From: Alphaproteobacteria bacterium
GTDB taxonomy: Bacteria; Pseudomonadota; Alphaproteobacteria; Rhodobacterales; Rhodobacteraceae
Assembly (NCBI GenBank): GCA_016869875.1
Contig: VGDE01000012.1
Coordinates: forward strand, 1-36,532
Direction of reading: 5' to 3'
Length of the DNA: 36,532 nt
Positions within the stretch are counted from its first letter, which is position 1. Each line of letters starts with the position of its first letter. Made by a program: the position numbers and the translations under genes. A model generated the notes under the pieces. The model saw only the letters and a list, made by a program, of their open reading frames with translations. It did not search any database and was not told the DNA's origin. This document shows, one piece after another, positions 9,947 to 18,902 of the stretch.

Positions 9947-10221
9947 GCGGGGCCATCACACGTGACCTGTCCATCATCAACGTCAAGGGCCTTCATGCGC
10001 GGGCCAGTGCGAAATTCGTCGATGTGGTCGAGCGCTTCGATGCCCAGGCGCAGGTTGAAAAGGATGGCATGAGCGTGTCGGGCGATTCCATCATGGGATT
10101 GCTGATGCTGACCGCCCCGCGCGGCAGCCAGATCCGTGTGACGACAACAGGACCCGAAGCCGCCGCACTCGCCGACGCGCTCGAAGCTCTTGTGGCGGAC
10201 TATTTCGGCGAAGGCATGTAG
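9943..10221 (+). CDS. ptsH: HPr phosphocarrier protein
   Basis: Small phospho-relay protein of 92 residues. It accepts phosphate from Enzyme I on His18 (KGLHARASAKF) and passes it to EIIA. The regulatory serine used by HPr kinase is present as Ser49 in GDSIMGLLML, consistent with hprK upstream. NPr-like regulatory HPr is an equally valid name. Its ATG overlaps the EIIA stop by four bases, and its last base is the first base of the following TetR gene. Enzyme I (ptsP) is not in this window. Confidence 0.94.
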   Translation: MSGAITRDLSIINVKGLHARASAKFVDVVERFDAQAQVEKDGMSVSGDSIMGLLMLTAPRGSQIRVTTTGPEAAALADALEALVADYFGEGM

Positions 10222-10835
10222 TGCCGGAACGCAAATCCTATCACCACGGCAACCTGCGCCAAGCTCTGGTGGAGGCGACCGCCGCATTGATTGAGGAACA
10301 GGGTCCGCAGGCATTCACCCTGACGGAAGCCGCGCGACGTGCCGGGGTCTCGGCGGCAGCACCTTACCGGCACTTCAAGGGGCGCGAGGATCTGCTGGAG
10401 GAGGTTGCCCGCCAAGGTTTCATCGAGTTCGCCGGTCGGCTGGAGGCAGCCTTCGACAGCGGCAGGCCAAGGGCATTGACTGCATTCCTGAGGATGGGGC
10501 AGGCTTATCTGGATTTTGCGGCGGACCGGCCGGGCTATTACATGGCCATGTTCGAATCCGGCATCTCGATTGCAGGCAATGCTGATCTGGCGACCGCTTC
10601 GGGACGTGCGCAAGGTGTGCTGGTGACGGCGGCCGAGGCTCTGGCAATGCGCCTGCCGCCCGCGGAAAGACCGCCCTCGCGCATGGTGGCCAACCACATC
10701 TGGGCCCTGAGCCACGGTGTGGTCGAACTGTTCGGCCGTGGCAGACCCGGCAGCCGCAGCCCGGTGTCCTCTTCGGAAATGCTCGAAAGCGGCGCGATCA
10801 TCTATCTGCGCGGCTTGGGCCTGATCTCGGAGTAA
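10221..10835 (+). CDS. TetR/AcrR-family transcriptional regulator (WHG type)
   Basis: DNA-binding repressor-type protein of 204 residues. The N-terminal helix-turn-helix covers about residues 12-58 (FTLTEAARRAGVSAAAPYRHF). The opening KSYHHGNLRQAL and the C-terminal IWALSHGVVELFG mark the WHG subgroup of TetR regulators. The start is GTG at 10221, overlapping the last base of the ptsH stop codon, so it is part of the same transcript. Its target and ligand are not evident. Possible targets are its own operon or a distant lipid, acyl-CoA or efflux gene. Confidence 0.88.
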   Translation: MPERKSYHHGNLRQALVEATAALIEEQGPQAFTLTEAARRAGVSAAAPYRHFKGREDLLEEVARQGFIEFAGRLEAAFDSGRPRALTAFLRMGQAYLDFAADRPGYYMAMFESGISIAGNADLATASGRAQGVLVTAAEALAMRLPPAERPPSRMVANHIWALSHGVVELFGRGRPGSRSPVSSSEMLESGAIIYLRGLGLISE

Positions 10836-10880
10836 GAAATCTTGGCGATCATCTTGACGCAGACCTTACACCGCCCATTT

Positions 10881-10899
10881 ATGTAAATGTGATTAACAT
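10881..10899. promoter_or_regulatory. AT-rich inverted repeat upstream of the DUF2852 gene
   Basis: ATGTAAAT, three bases, then ATTAACAT form an imperfect inverted repeat (7 of 8 positions) in an unusually AT-rich patch 20 bases before the start codon. It probably marks the promoter or operator of the downstream gene. The regulator is unknown. Confidence 0.35.
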
Positions 10900-10918
10900 T
10901 AACATAGGGAGACTCAAG

Positions 10919-11338
10919 ATGAACACTGTGCCCGAGGTCCTTCGCCCCGCGCCGGACGCTCCCCGCTTCGGCGAGTTTATGGCTCGTGGGCGGGACTGGC
11001 TGGATGGACGCGGACGCGCCGCCTGGATCATCGCCATGATCCTGGGCTTTATCGCCTTCTGGCCCATTGGCCTTGCCCTTCTTGTCTATATGATCTGGAG
11101 CAAACGCATGTTTGGATGCAGCAAACGCAGCTATTCGTCGCGCCATGCCGCGCGCTCGACCGGTAACACCGCCTTTGATGCCTATCGCGCGCAGACGCTG
11201 AAGCGGCTCGAGGACGAGCATCGCGAGTTCAACGAGTTCCTTGCGAAGCTGCGCGAGGCGAAGGACAAGGCCGAGTTCGACCAGTTCATGGAAAAACGCG
11301 GCGAGAAGACCGAGACTCGCGATTTCCCCCAGGCCTGA
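10919..11338 (+). CDS. DUF2852 membrane protein
   Basis: A 139-residue protein that matches the alphaproteobacterial DUF2852 pattern; its function is unknown. One strong membrane segment spans about residues 34-60 (AAWIIAMILGFIAFWPIG). A basic stretch follows (SKRMFGCSKRSYSSR), then a charged, probably coiled-coil tail with heptad-like spacing (86-126). The start at 10919 follows AGGGAGACTC. An in-frame GTG at 10889 lies inside the AT-rich promoter-like patch and is less likely. It is a single-gene unit closed by a terminator. Confidence 0.85.
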   Translation: MNTVPEVLRPAPDAPRFGEFMARGRDWLDGRGRAAWIIAMILGFIAFWPIGLALLVYMIWSKRMFGCSKRSYSSRHAARSTGNTAFDAYRAQTLKRLEDEHREFNEFLAKLREAKDKAEFDQFMEKRGEKTETRDFPQA

Positions 11339-11350
11339 ACCCGCAAGACC

Positions 11351-11379
11351 GGGGCCGGGATGACCGGCCCCGCCTTTTT
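11351..11379 (+). terminator. Rho-independent terminator after the DUF2852 gene
   Basis: GGGGCCGG and CCGGCCCC form an 8-bp stem around a five-base loop, followed by GCC and TTTTT. The T tract touches the stop codon of the convergent betC gene. Confidence 0.8.
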
Positions 11380-12869
11380 CATTCGCCGCGCGGGAAGCGC
11401 TGGCTTTCCTCCAGCACGTTCAGGTCCATGTGGTTGCGCATGTAGCGCTCGGACGCCTTCTGCAGCGGCTGGTGGTCCCACGGATAGTAGGCCCCGTTCC
11501 GCAGCGCCTCGTAGACGATCCAGCGCCGCGCCTGGCTCTGCCTCACCTCGGCGTCGTAGGCGTCGAGGTTCCAGCGGTCCCCCGCCAACCCCCGAAGCCG
11601 CACCAGGGTCTCCGCATGGGCAGGATCGGCGGCAAGGTTCACCCGCTCGTCCGGATCGGTCTCCAGGTCGAACAGCATCTCGGGATCGGCGGCGCATTGG
11701 ACGTATTTCCAGCGTCCGTCCCGCAGCGCGACCAGAGGCGCGACGCTGCCCTCGGCCGCATATTCCATCGGCACCGGGCCGCGCTCGCCGCCCTGCGCCA
11801 GCGACACGCCGTCGGTCCAGGGCGCGATCTCGTCCATGGGCAGCCCGGCCAGATCGCAGAGCGTCGGCAGGACGTCGATGGTGCTGACGGGCTGATCGAC
11901 CCGCCCCGGCTTCATCCCCGCCGCGCTGATCATCAGCGGCACACGGGCCGAGCCCTCAAAGAAGTTCATCTTGAACCAAAGGCCACGCTCACCCAGCATC
12001 TCGCCGTGGTCGGACAGGAACAGGATGATCGCCTCTTGCCGCGTCGCCTCCAGCACGTCCAGGATCTCGCCGATCTTGTCATCGACATAGCTGATATTGG
12101 CGAAGTAACCTTGGCGGGCGCGGCGGATGTGCTTGTCCGTGATTTCCAGCGCGCGGAAATCGCAGGCGTCCATCAGGCGCCGCGAATGGGGGTCCTGCTC
12201 CTCGTAGGGAATTGGCGTCGGCGGCGCCAGCTCGGGCGCGTCTTCGTAAAGGTCCCAGTGCTTGCGCCGCGCGACAAACGGATCGTGCGGATGGGTGAAG
12301 CTGACGGTCAGGCACCAGGGCCGGTCGTCCTTGCCCCGCGCAAGGTCATAGAGCTTGCGGCAGGCATGGTAGGCGACCTCGTCGTCATATTCCAGCTGGT
12401 TGGTGATCTCTGCCACCCCTGCGCCCGTGACCGAGCCGAGGTTGTGATACCACCAGTCGATCCGCTCGCCCGGTTTGCGGTAGTCCGGGGTCCAGCCGAA
12501 ATCGGCGGGGTAGATGTCGGTCGTGAGCCGTTCCTCGAAGCCGTGCAGCTGGTCGGGCCCAACGAAATGCATCTTGCCCGACAGGCAGGTGTGCCAGCCC
12601 GCCCGGCGCAGGTGATGGGCATAGGTCGGGATGTCCGAGGCGAATTCGGCCGCGTTGTCATAGACCCGCGTGCGGCGGGGCAACTGGCCCGACATGAAGC
12701 TTGCCCGGCCCGGCGCACAAAGCGGGCTGCCGGTATAGGCGTTGGCAAAGCGGGTCGAACGTTCCGCCAGCCGCCGGAGGTTCGGGGCGTGCAGGAAGTC
12801 GGCGGGGCCGTCGGGGAAAAGAACCCCCGACAGCTGATCCGCCATCAGGATCAGGATGTTTGGTCGCAA
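11379..12869 (-). CDS. betC: Choline-sulfatase (TTG start)
   Basis: Hydrolyses choline-O-sulfate to choline and sulfate, supplying choline for glycine betaine synthesis or catabolism. The 496-residue protein has the sulfatase signature with Cys51 in CAPGR (51-55), the cysteine matured to formylglycine. Metal-site segments are MADQ near the N-terminus and FLSDHGEMLGERGLW. The C-terminal region RWIVYEALRNGAYYPWD is typical of BetC. The start must be the TTG at 12869, because RPNILILMADQ is the conserved first strand. TTG lies four bases after the choX stop, so the pair is an operon. No betI, betA or betB is adjacent. Confidence 0.93.
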   Translation of the reverse strand: MRPNILILMADQLSGVLFPDGPADFLHAPNLRRLAERSTRFANAYTGSPLCAPGRASFMSGQLPRRTRVYDNAAEFASDIPTYAHHLRRAGWHTCLSGKMHFVGPDQLHGFEERLTTDIYPADFGWTPDYRKPGERIDWWYHNLGSVTGAGVAEITNQLEYDDEVAYHACRKLYDLARGKDDRPWCLTVSFTHPHDPFVARRKHWDLYEDAPELAPPTPIPYEEQDPHSRRLMDACDFRALEITDKHIRRARQGYFANISYVDDKIGEILDVLEATRQEAIILFLSDHGEMLGERGLWFKMNFFEGSARVPLMISAAGMKPGRVDQPVSTIDVLPTLCDLAGLPMDEIAPWTDGVSLAQGGERGPVPMEYAAEGSVAPLVALRDGRWKYVQCAADPEMLFDLETDPDERVNLAADPAHAETLVRLRGLAGDRWNLDAYDAEVRQSQARRWIVYEALRNGAYYPWDHQPLQKASERYMRNHMDLNVLEESQRFPRGE

Positions 12870-12873
12870 CAGA

Positions 12874-13809
12874 TCACCCGTTCACGGCTGACTGAACCGC
12901 CGGCAGTGCCGGCTGCCCGTCCAGCGTGGTCACGCCGTCCAGCCACGGCTCCATTGCCTGCGGATTGGCGGCCAGCCATTCGCGCGCCGCAGCCTGAGCG
13001 CCCATGCCGTCGTCCAGGATCTCGCCCATCAGCTGGTTTTCCATCGGCACATCAAAAACCAGCTGGCTGAACAGCTTGGCGGCATTGGGACATGTCTGCG
13101 CCCATTCTTCGCGCGCCAGCGTGTGAACGGTGGCGCCGCCATAGTTCGGGCCGAACTGCTCATCCCCGCCCGACAGATAGGTGATGTCGATCGCCTCGTT
13201 CATCGGATGCGGGGCCCAGGCCAGAAAGACCGTGGGGGTGGTGCGGTTGCGGGTCACCTGGGCCAGCATCGCCTGCTCTCCGCTTTCGACCAGTTCCCAG
13301 TCGCCCAGACCGAACTGGTCGGCGTCGATCATCGCCTGGATCGACTGGTTGGCCGGTGCGCCCGGTTCGATTCCATAGATCTTGCCCTCAAATGCCTCGC
13401 GATGCGCATCCAGGTCCGCGAAATCGGCGACGTTCAATTCTGCACCGGCAGGATTGACGGCCAGGGTGAACTTGGCGCCCTCGAGGTTCTGCGCCAGTTC
13501 GGTGATGCCGCCGGCGGCGTCCAGATCCTCGCGGAAGCGGGTCTGCGCGGGCATCCAGTTGCCCAGAAAGACATCGGTTTGGGCACCCTTGAGCGCCTCA
13601 TAGCCGACCGGGACCGAGAGGGTCGCGATATCGGCTTGATAGCCGAGTGCATTCAGCAGGACGGCGGCCACGCCATTCGTGGCAGTGATGTCGGTCCAGC
13701 CGGGGTCGGACAGACGAACCGTGCTGCAACTGGCAGGATCCTGGGCGAAGGCGGGAAACGTCGTCAAGGCGCTCAGCGCGAGGGCGGCGGCAAGGATCGG
13801 CTTGGTCAT
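12874..13809 (-). CDS. choX: Choline ABC transporter substrate-binding protein
   Basis: Periplasmic binding protein of 311 residues with a signal peptide cleaved after AFA (residue 22). The sequence SDPGWTDITATNG and the spacing of aromatic residues match Sinorhizobium ChoX. Counterparts of its choline box are Trp38, Asp40, Trp85 and Trp198. The position I align with ChoX Tyr119 appears to be Phe114. That keeps an aromatic ring but loses the hydroxyl and could shift ligand preference. The start at 13809 follows AGGAGAGACCC. The expected permease (choW) and ATPase (choV) are not adjacent. The next genes are betC downstream and 3-hydroxybutyryl-CoA dehydrogenase upstream. Confidence 0.9.
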   Translation of the reverse strand: MTKPILAAALALSALTTFPAFAQDPASCSTVRLSDPGWTDITATNGVAAVLLNALGYQADIATLSVPVGYEALKGAQTDVFLGNWMPAQTRFREDLDAAGGITELAQNLEGAKFTLAVNPAGAELNVADFADLDAHREAFEGKIYGIEPGAPANQSIQAMIDADQFGLGDWELVESGEQAMLAQVTRNRTTPTVFLAWAPHPMNEAIDITYLSGGDEQFGPNYGGATVHTLAREEWAQTCPNAAKLFSQLVFDVPMENQLMGEILDDGMGAQAAAREWLAANPQAMEPWLDGVTTLDGQPALPAVQSAVNG

Positions 13810-13888
13810 GGGTCTCTCCTGTCGGGTTTGTTGATTTTCCGCTCAGTCAAGAACGGATTCCCGCGGTGCGACCGTCTGATTCCGACAT

Positions 13889-14764
13889 TCAGCGCGTCGG
13901 AACCGGGGTGTCGCCGCGATAATCGTAAAAGCCGCGGTTGGTCTTGCGGCCCAGCCACCCAGCCTCGACATATTTCGTAAGAAGGGGGCAGGGCCGGTAC
14001 TTGGTGTCTGCCAGACCGTCGTGCAGCACGTTCATGATGGCCAGACAGGTGTCCAATCCGATGAAGTCGGCCAGTTCCAGCGGACCCATCGGGTGGTTGG
14101 TGCCCAGCTTCATCGCGAGGTCGATCGACTGGACCGAGCCGACGCCTTCGTAAAGCGTATAAACGGCCTCGTTGATCATCGGCATCAGGATGCGGTTGAC
14201 GATGAATGCCGGGAAATCCTCGGCACTGGCCGCCGTCTTGCCCAAGGACTCCACAACCCCGAGCAGCGTCTTGTAGGTCGGCTCATCGGTTGCGATGCCG
14301 CGGATCAACTCCACCAGTTGCATCACCGGAACGGGGTTCATGAAATGGAAGCCCATGAACTTTTCCGGCCGGTCCGTTCGGCTGGCCAGGCGGGTGATCG
14401 AGATCGAGGACGTGTTCGAGGTCAGGATCGTCTCGGGCTTCAGGTGCGGGACAAGGTCCTCGAAGATGGCCTGCTTGACGGTTTCGCGTTCGGTGGCGGC
14501 CTCGATCACCAGATCGGTGCGCCCCAGGTCGGACAGGGTCATGGTGGTGCGGAGGCGCCCCATGGCCGCCGCCTTGTCCGCGGCGGTGATCTTGTCCCGG
14601 CTGACCTGCCGTTCCAGGTTCCGGTCGATCAGCGCGATTGCCTTGTCCAGAGAGTCTCGGCTGATGTCGGTCAGAAGCACGTCATAGCCGGCGACGGCGA
14701 AGACATGGGCGATGCCGTTGCCCATCTGACCCGCACCGATCACGCCAACCGTTTGAATTGCCAT
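13889..14764 (-). CDS. 3-hydroxybutyryl-CoA dehydrogenase
   Basis: Oxidises 3-hydroxybutyryl-CoA (or reduces acetoacetyl-CoA) with NAD(P). Names in use are hbd, hbdA and paaH. The 291-residue protein has the Rossmann motif GAGQMG (10-15) and the catalytic Ser119 and His140 ([13 protein letters not shown]), with Glu152 in QLVELI. The C-terminal half carries [18 protein letters not shown] and the [16 protein letters not shown] dimer domain. The ATG at 14764 follows AGAGGTGC. An upstream in-frame start at 14890 would add 42 unconserved residues. It lies downstream of etfBA in the same direction but past a terminator, so it is probably a separate unit in the same fatty-acid/acyl-CoA neighbourhood. 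Confidence 0.95.
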   Translation of the reverse strand: MAIQTVGVIGAGQMGNGIAHVFAVAGYDVLLTDISRDSLDKAIALIDRNLERQVSRDKITAADKAAAMGRLRTTMTLSDLGRTDLVIEAATERETVKQAIFEDLVPHLKPETILTSNTSSISITRLASRTDRPEKFMGFHFMNPVPVMQLVELIRGIATDEPTYKTLLGVVESLGKTAASAEDFPAFIVNRILMPMINEAVYTLYEGVGSVQSIDLAMKLGTNHPMGPLELADFIGLDTCLAIMNVLHDGLADTKYRPCPLLTKYVEAGWLGRKTNRGFYDYRGDTPVPTR

Positions 14765-14824
14765 CTGTGCACCTCTGGTTTCCGTCGCCGGGACGATAGG
14801 GCGGGCTGCAGCGTGCTGCAATGC

Positions 14825-14844
14825 AAAACCGCCCCCAAGGGCGG
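14825..14844 (-). terminator. Terminator of the etfBA operon
   Basis: CCGCCC and GGGCGG form a stem around a four-base loop. On the minus strand the stem is followed directly by TTTT. It lies about 90 bases beyond the etfA stop and before the 3-hydroxybutyryl-CoA dehydrogenase gene. Confidence 0.65.
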
Positions 14845-14931
14845 GGGCGGCAATGCGACGGGCCGGCGAAAAGGGCGCTGTTCCCTGCACCTGCGGCGCC
14901 TCTTCCGGGAGGTTCGTGCGCAGACGATACC

Positions 14932-15858
14932 TTACAGCTTCTCGGTCAGTTCCGGCACGAGGGTGAAGAGGTCTCCGACCAGGCCGTAATCGGCAACCTG
15001 GAAGATGGGAGCCTCCTCGTCCTTGTTGATGGCGACGATGACCTTGCTGTCCTTCATGCCGGCCAGGTGCTGGATGGCGCCCGAGATGCCCACGGCGACG
15101 TACAGCGCGGGCGCCACGACCTTGCCGGTCTGGCCCACCTGCCAGTCATTGGGGGCATAGCCCGAGTCGACCGCCGCGCGGGATGCGCCCACGGCAGCGC
15201 CCAGCTTGTCGGCCAGCTGCTCGATCAGCACGAACTGCTCACGCGAGCCAAGCGCGCGGCCGCCCGACACCACACGGCCGGCCGAGGTCAGCTCGGGGCG
15301 GTCGCTCTTTGCAGTTTCATCGTTCAGCCAAGCCGAGAGACCCGGATCCTCGGCCAGGGTGGCCTCCGACACGGGCGCCGCCGCCGCCTCTCCGGCAGCC
15401 TCGAAGCTGGTCGTGCGGATGGTCAGGACCTTGACGGGGTCCGACGAGCGGACCGTCTGGATGGCGTTGCCCGCATAGACCGACCGCTCAAAGGTGTCGG
15501 CATCCACCACCGTCTGCACCTCCGAGATCACCATCACGTCAAGAAGCGCCGCCACGCGGGGCATGACGTTCTTGGCGTCCGTGGTGGCTGGGGCCACGAT
15601 GTGGGAATAATCGCCCGCCATGCTGACCAGCAGCGCGGCAGTCGGTTCGGCCAGCCGGTGGCCATAGCGCGCGTCCTCGGCCACCAGCACGCGCGCGGTG
15701 CCGGCAATGGTCGCGGCCGCATCGGCGGCGGCGCGGGCCTGGGCGCCGGCACAAAGCACCGTCACCTCGCCCAGGGGGGCGGCGGCATTGACGGCCTTGG
15801 CGGTCGCGTCACGGTTCAATTCGCCATTGGTGACTTCGGCCAGAAGAAGAACAGCCAT
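14932..15858 (-). CDS. etfA: Electron transfer flavoprotein alpha subunit
   Basis: FAD-binding subunit of ETF. It takes electrons from acyl-CoA and related dehydrogenases and passes them to ETF:ubiquinone oxidoreductase. The protein has 308 residues. The C-terminal FAD domain shows [23 protein letters not shown], then [16 protein letters not shown] and [13 protein letters not shown], all family hallmarks. I prefer the ATG at 15858, which overlaps the etfB stop as TGATG. A GTG codon directly before it would add one residue. Gene order etfB-etfA is the usual one. Confidence 0.96.
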   Translation of the reverse strand: MAVLLLAEVTNGELNRDATAKAVNAAAPLGEVTVLCAGAQARAAADAAATIAGTARVLVAEDARYGHRLAEPTAALLVSMAGDYSHIVAPATTDAKNVMPRVAALLDVMVISEVQTVVDADTFERSVYAGNAIQTVRSSDPVKVLTIRTTSFEAAGEAAAAPVSEATLAEDPGLSAWLNDETAKSDRPELTSAGRVVSGGRALGSREQFVLIEQLADKLGAAVGASRAAVDSGYAPNDWQVGQTGKVVAPALYVAVGISGAIQHLAGMKDSKVIVAINKDEEAPIFQVADYGLVGDLFTLVPELTEKL

Positions 15859-16616
15859 CACACGATCCCCGCCTCTCTCAGTTTCGACACCAGCTCGTCC
15901 ACCGAGCCGACCTTGATCCCCGCCTTGCGGCCCTCGGGCTCGCGCGTGCCGGTGACGGTCAGGCGCGGGGTGACGTCCACGCCGTAATCGGCGGCCGTCT
16001 TCTCATCCAAAGGCTTCTTCTTCGCCTTCATGATGTTCGGAAGCGAGGCATAGCGGGGCTCGTTCAGCCGCAGGTCGGCGGTGACGATCGCGGGTAGCCT
16101 GACCTCGATCGTCTGGAGGCCTCCATCGACCTCGCGGGTGACCCGGGCCTTGTCGCCTTCGACCTCCAGCTTGGAGGCAAAGGTCGCCTGGCTCCAGCCG
16201 AGCAGGGCGGACAGCATCTGGCCCGTGGCGTTCATGTCGTTGTCGATCGCCTGCTTGCCGGCGATGACCAGCTGCGGCTGCTCCTGATCGACCACGGCCT
16301 TCAGGATCTTGGCCACGGCCAGCGGCTCGATGTCCTGATGCACGTCATCGGCGGCCACCACCAGGATCGCGCGGTCCGCGCCCATGGCCAGCGCAGTCCG
16401 CAGCGTTTCGGCCGCCTGCTTCACGCCGATGGACACGGCCACGATCTCGGTGGCCACGCCCTTTTCCTTCAGGCGGATCGCCTCCTCGACGGCGATCTCG
16501 TCAAAGGGGTTCATCGACATCTTCACATTCGCCAGATCGACCCCCGATCCGTCCGCCTTCACGCGGGCCTTCACGTTGTAGTCGATCACGCGCTTCACTG
16601 GCACGAGGACTTTCAT
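15858..16616 (-). CDS. etfB: Electron transfer flavoprotein beta subunit
   Basis: AMP-binding subunit of ETF, 252 residues. It begins [14 protein letters not shown] and carries [20 protein letters not shown] and [17 protein letters not shown]. The docking loop [15 protein letters not shown] is nearly identical to my memory of the human protein's recognition loop, which contacts dehydrogenases. The start at 16616 follows GGGAGAGAGG. The stop overlaps the etfA start by one base, so the two subunits are made in equal amounts. The gcdH gene at 35246 encodes a likely electron donor. Confidence 0.96.
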   Translation of the reverse strand: MKVLVPVKRVIDYNVKARVKADGSGVDLANVKMSMNPFDEIAVEEAIRLKEKGVATEIVAVSIGVKQAAETLRTALAMGADRAILVVAADDVHQDIEPLAVAKILKAVVDQEQPQLVIAGKQAIDNDMNATGQMLSALLGWSQATFASKLEVEGDKARVTREVDGGLQTIEVRLPAIVTADLRLNEPRYASLPNIMKAKKKPLDEKTAADYGVDVTPRLTVTGTREPEGRKAGIKVGSVDELVSKLREAGIV

Positions 16617-16749
16617 TGGCCTCTCTCCCTTTCTAGCGTCAACTGTCGGAGGGAAGTGTTAGACAGGCAATTCGCCCAAGGACAGGGCAAAAACGTCGCA
16701 AGACGCCGCGTTCGTGGATGGAATGTCCGCCCGACCGAACTGTCGGCCG

Positions 16750-17322
16750 CTAACGGCTCGCGCCCGGGATCCACAGGATGTCTTCGGTCCCGCCGCCGTT
16801 GGCCTGACGCCCCGCGACGAAAAGCCAGTCCGACAGCCGGTTCAGATAGCGCACGGCCGCGGCATTGACATCGCCGCCTGCCAGAAGCTCGGTTGCGCGC
16901 CGCTCGGCGCGACGTGCCACCGTCCGCGACAGGTGCAGGTGGGCCGCCAGTGCCGTGCCGCCAGGCAGGATAAAGCTGCGCAGCGGTTGCAGGTCGGCGT
17001 TCATGGCATCGATCTCGGCCTCCAGCCGGTCCACCTGAGCGTCGATGATCCGCAATACCGGATAGCCCGCCTGATCGTCCGCCTGCATGTTCGGGCGCGA
17101 CAGGTCGGCCCCCAGATCGAACAGGTCGTTCTGGATCACCGCGATCCTGTCAGCCAGATCGCCCGCCGCATGCAGCCGGCACAGCCCCAGCGTCGCGTTC
17201 AGTTCGTCCACGGTGCCATAGGCCTCGACGCGCGGGTCGTGCTTGGCGACGCGCGTGCCGTCCGACAGGGCAGTGTCGCCCCTGTCGCCGGTGCGGGTAT
17301 AGATCTTGTTCAGAACAACCAT
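16750..17322 (-). CDS. PduO-type cob(I)alamin adenosyltransferase
   Basis: Transfers adenosyl from ATP to cob(I)alamin to make coenzyme B12. The 190-residue protein has the PduO/MMAB N-terminal ATP site KIYTRTGDRGDTALSDG (6-22), YGTVDELNATLG (35-46), and the C-terminal RYLNRLSDWLFVAGR. It is not of the CobA/BtuR P-loop type. The start at 17322 overlaps the upstream HIG1-like stop as TGATG, so translation is coupled. A longer frame upstream reads through the HIG1 gene and is not real. No other cobalamin gene is next to it. Confidence 0.94.
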   Translation of the reverse strand: MVVLNKIYTRTGDRGDTALSDGTRVAKHDPRVEAYGTVDELNATLGLCRLHAAGDLADRIAVIQNDLFDLGADLSRPNMQADDQAGYPVLRIIDAQVDRLEAEIDAMNADLQPLRSFILPGGTALAAHLHLSRTVARRAERRATELLAGGDVNAAAVRYLNRLSDWLFVAGRQANGGGTEDILWIPGASR

Positions 17323-17522
17323 CAGCCGGCCCTCCACCACACGAACAGCAGCAGGATCGCGATGGCTGCGGCCTGCGCGTAAAGCCGCCAGCGCATCATC
17401 CGGTTGCCGTGCTTGCGGTTGAATTCGCCGCCACGAGCAAATCCGCCGATGCCGGTCATCAGGATGGCCAGCACCACGCCGATGGCGAGGATGGTGACGA
17501 TGAACAAAGGTTTGTCTTGCAT
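17322..17522 (-). CDS. HIG1-like twin-transmembrane protein
   Basis: A 66-residue membrane protein with two hydrophobic helices (about 6-26 and 48-63) joined by a polar loop. The loop GGFARGGEFNRKHGNRMMRWR has the glycine pair and the Asn-x-Met-Met-Arg-x-Arg order of HIG1/RCF1-type proteins. In mitochondria and alphaproteobacteria these associate with cytochrome oxidase or respiratory supercomplexes. The ATG at 17522 follows AAAGGCGG. Its stop overlaps the adenosyltransferase start. The respiratory role is inferred from the family. Confidence 0.82.
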   Translation of the reverse strand: MQDKPLFIVTILAIGVVLAILMTGIGGFARGGEFNRKHGNRMMRWRLYAQAAAIAILLLFVWWRAG

Positions 17523-17547
17523 GACGCACCGCCTTTCGGTCGCGACC

Positions 17548-18372
17548 CTAGCTGCGGCGTGCAAACCAGTCCAGAGCCCGGGTCGGCAGAAGCCGCCGTG
17601 CGGTTCCCGAAATGCGTGTCGGAGCCGTGACATAATAGCGCGGCGCAGGATTCGGGATCGTCAGCGCCGTCAGGATGCGGTCGCTGACGGCCGAAGGGGG
17701 CAATTCGAACCGATCCTTCCCCGCAGGTTCGTAAAGCCGCTTCAGCAGCGATGCCCGGTATTGGTCGGCACGTGGACTGGAGGGCCAATCCACCCAGCGC
17801 TCGAAATGGGGGATGGCGTTCTCCCGGATGCGGCTGGTGATGGGACCCGGCTCGATCAGCACGACCTTGACGGGCGTGCCGTGCATTTCCAGCCGCAGCA
17901 CGTCGGTCAGCCCTTCCAGCGCGAACTTGGTGGCGACATAAGGGCCACGCCAGGGAATGCCCACCAGCCCCAGGACCGAGCTGATGGTGACGATCCGGCC
18001 GGTGCCGCGGGCGCGGAAATGGGGGATCAGGCGGCGTGTCAGGTCATGCGTGCCGAAAAGGTTCACCTCGAAGATCGCGCGCAAGGCACCGCGCGGCATG
18101 TCCTCGACTGCGCCGGGCAGGGCAAAGGCCGCATTGTTGACAAGCGCATCCACCGGACCGCCCGCCAGGGCGGCGTCGGCACAGGTCGCCACGCTGCCCT
18201 CGTCAGCGAGGTCCAAGGCCAAGCATTCCATCCCTTCGGCCCCGCGCGCGGCAATGTCCTGGGGATCGCGGCAGGTCGCCACCACCTGAAAACCTTCGGC
18301 CGTCAGTCGGCGCGCGGCATCCAGACCGATCCCCGAGGAGCAGCCGGTGATCAGGACGCGGCCACGCGTCAT
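17548..18372 (-). CDS. Short-chain dehydrogenase/reductase
   Basis: NAD(P)-dependent oxidoreductase of 274 residues, classical SDR. It has TGCSSGIG at 9-16, NNAAF at 79-83 (replacing NNAG), catalytic Ser131/132, Tyr145 and Lys149 (YVATK), and Asn104. GCSSGIG with TCRDP after strand 2 suggests NADP preference. The C-terminal extension past residue 200 resembles retinol/steroid-dehydrogenase-like SDRs, but the substrate cannot be assigned. The ATG at 18372 overlaps the stop of the upstream SH3 gene by four bases (ATGA), so the two form an operon. Confidence 0.9.
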   Translation of the reverse strand: MTRGRVLITGCSSGIGLDAARRLTAEGFQVVATCRDPQDIAARGAEGMECLALDLADEGSVATCADAALAGGPVDALVNNAAFALPGAVEDMPRGALRAIFEVNLFGTHDLTRRLIPHFRARGTGRIVTISSVLGLVGIPWRGPYVATKFALEGLTDVLRLEMHGTPVKVVLIEPGPITSRIRENAIPHFERWVDWPSSPRADQYRASLLKRLYEPAGKDRFELPPSAVSDRILTALTIPNPAPRYYVTAPTRISGTARRLLPTRALDWFARRS

Positions 18373-18902
18373 GGCGCCTCGGGCGACAGGAACTGGCCAG
18401 CAATGAAACCCGTCTGGCCCCCGCCCGTGCGGATCTGCACCCAGTCCCCGCCGACCGGCCCGATCGCCGTGACGGTCGTGCCGCTGCTCAGGGAGGTGAC
18501 CACGGGGTTGGATGTGCCCGGGCCCGTGCGCATGTTGACGCGGCTGCCCGTGACGTAAAGGACAGGCCCTTCGTCACCCGCCGCCGGAGGCAGAGCCTCG
18601 GTCTCGGCGGGGCGGCCGGCATATTCGGGCGATGGCTGCAAGGGGGGGCCCGGAAAACGCTCGACCTGTTCGGGTGTCTGGCTGGCGGCGGGGATGATCT
18701 CGGCGGGGGCCTGCGCTGGCAGCGATCCGGCGGGCGCCGCGCGATCCGCCAGGGCCGGAGTGCCCGCATCCGCGGCGGCGCCCTGCGGCGCGGCGGGGGC
18801 GGGGCGTCGTGCAGCCCTCAGGTCGTCGCCGCCATAGACTTGCAACACCACGAACAGCCCCAGCAGCGTTCCCAGCATCAGCAACCCCAGTCTGAACATC
18901 AT
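18369..18902 (-). CDS. SH3b-domain membrane-anchored protein
   Basis: A 177-residue envelope protein. Residues 3-23 form a signal anchor ([20 protein letters not shown]). Residues 25-110 are a Pro/Ala-rich, probably disordered spacer. Residues 113-173 are a bacterial SH3 domain ([36 protein letters not shown]). SH3b domains often bind cell-wall peptides. The start is the ATG at 18902, after AAAGGGGTGC; a second ATG follows immediately. It overlaps the downstream SDR gene and diverges from parC. Its exact role is unknown. Confidence 0.86.
   Translation of the reverse strand: MMFRLGLLMLGTLLGLFVVLQVYGGDDLRAARRPAPAAPQGAAADAGTPALADRAAPAGSLPAQAPAEIIPAASQTPEQVERFPGPPLQPSPEYAGRPAETEALPPAAGDEGPVLYVTGSRVNMRTGPGTSNPVVTSLSSGTTVTAIGPVGGDWVQIRTGGGQTGFIAGQFLSPEAP

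Noticed and set aside
13361..13375. GGTTCGATTCC resembling a tRNA T-loop
   Set aside because: It lies within the choX coding region and has no acceptor, D or anticodon arms around it.
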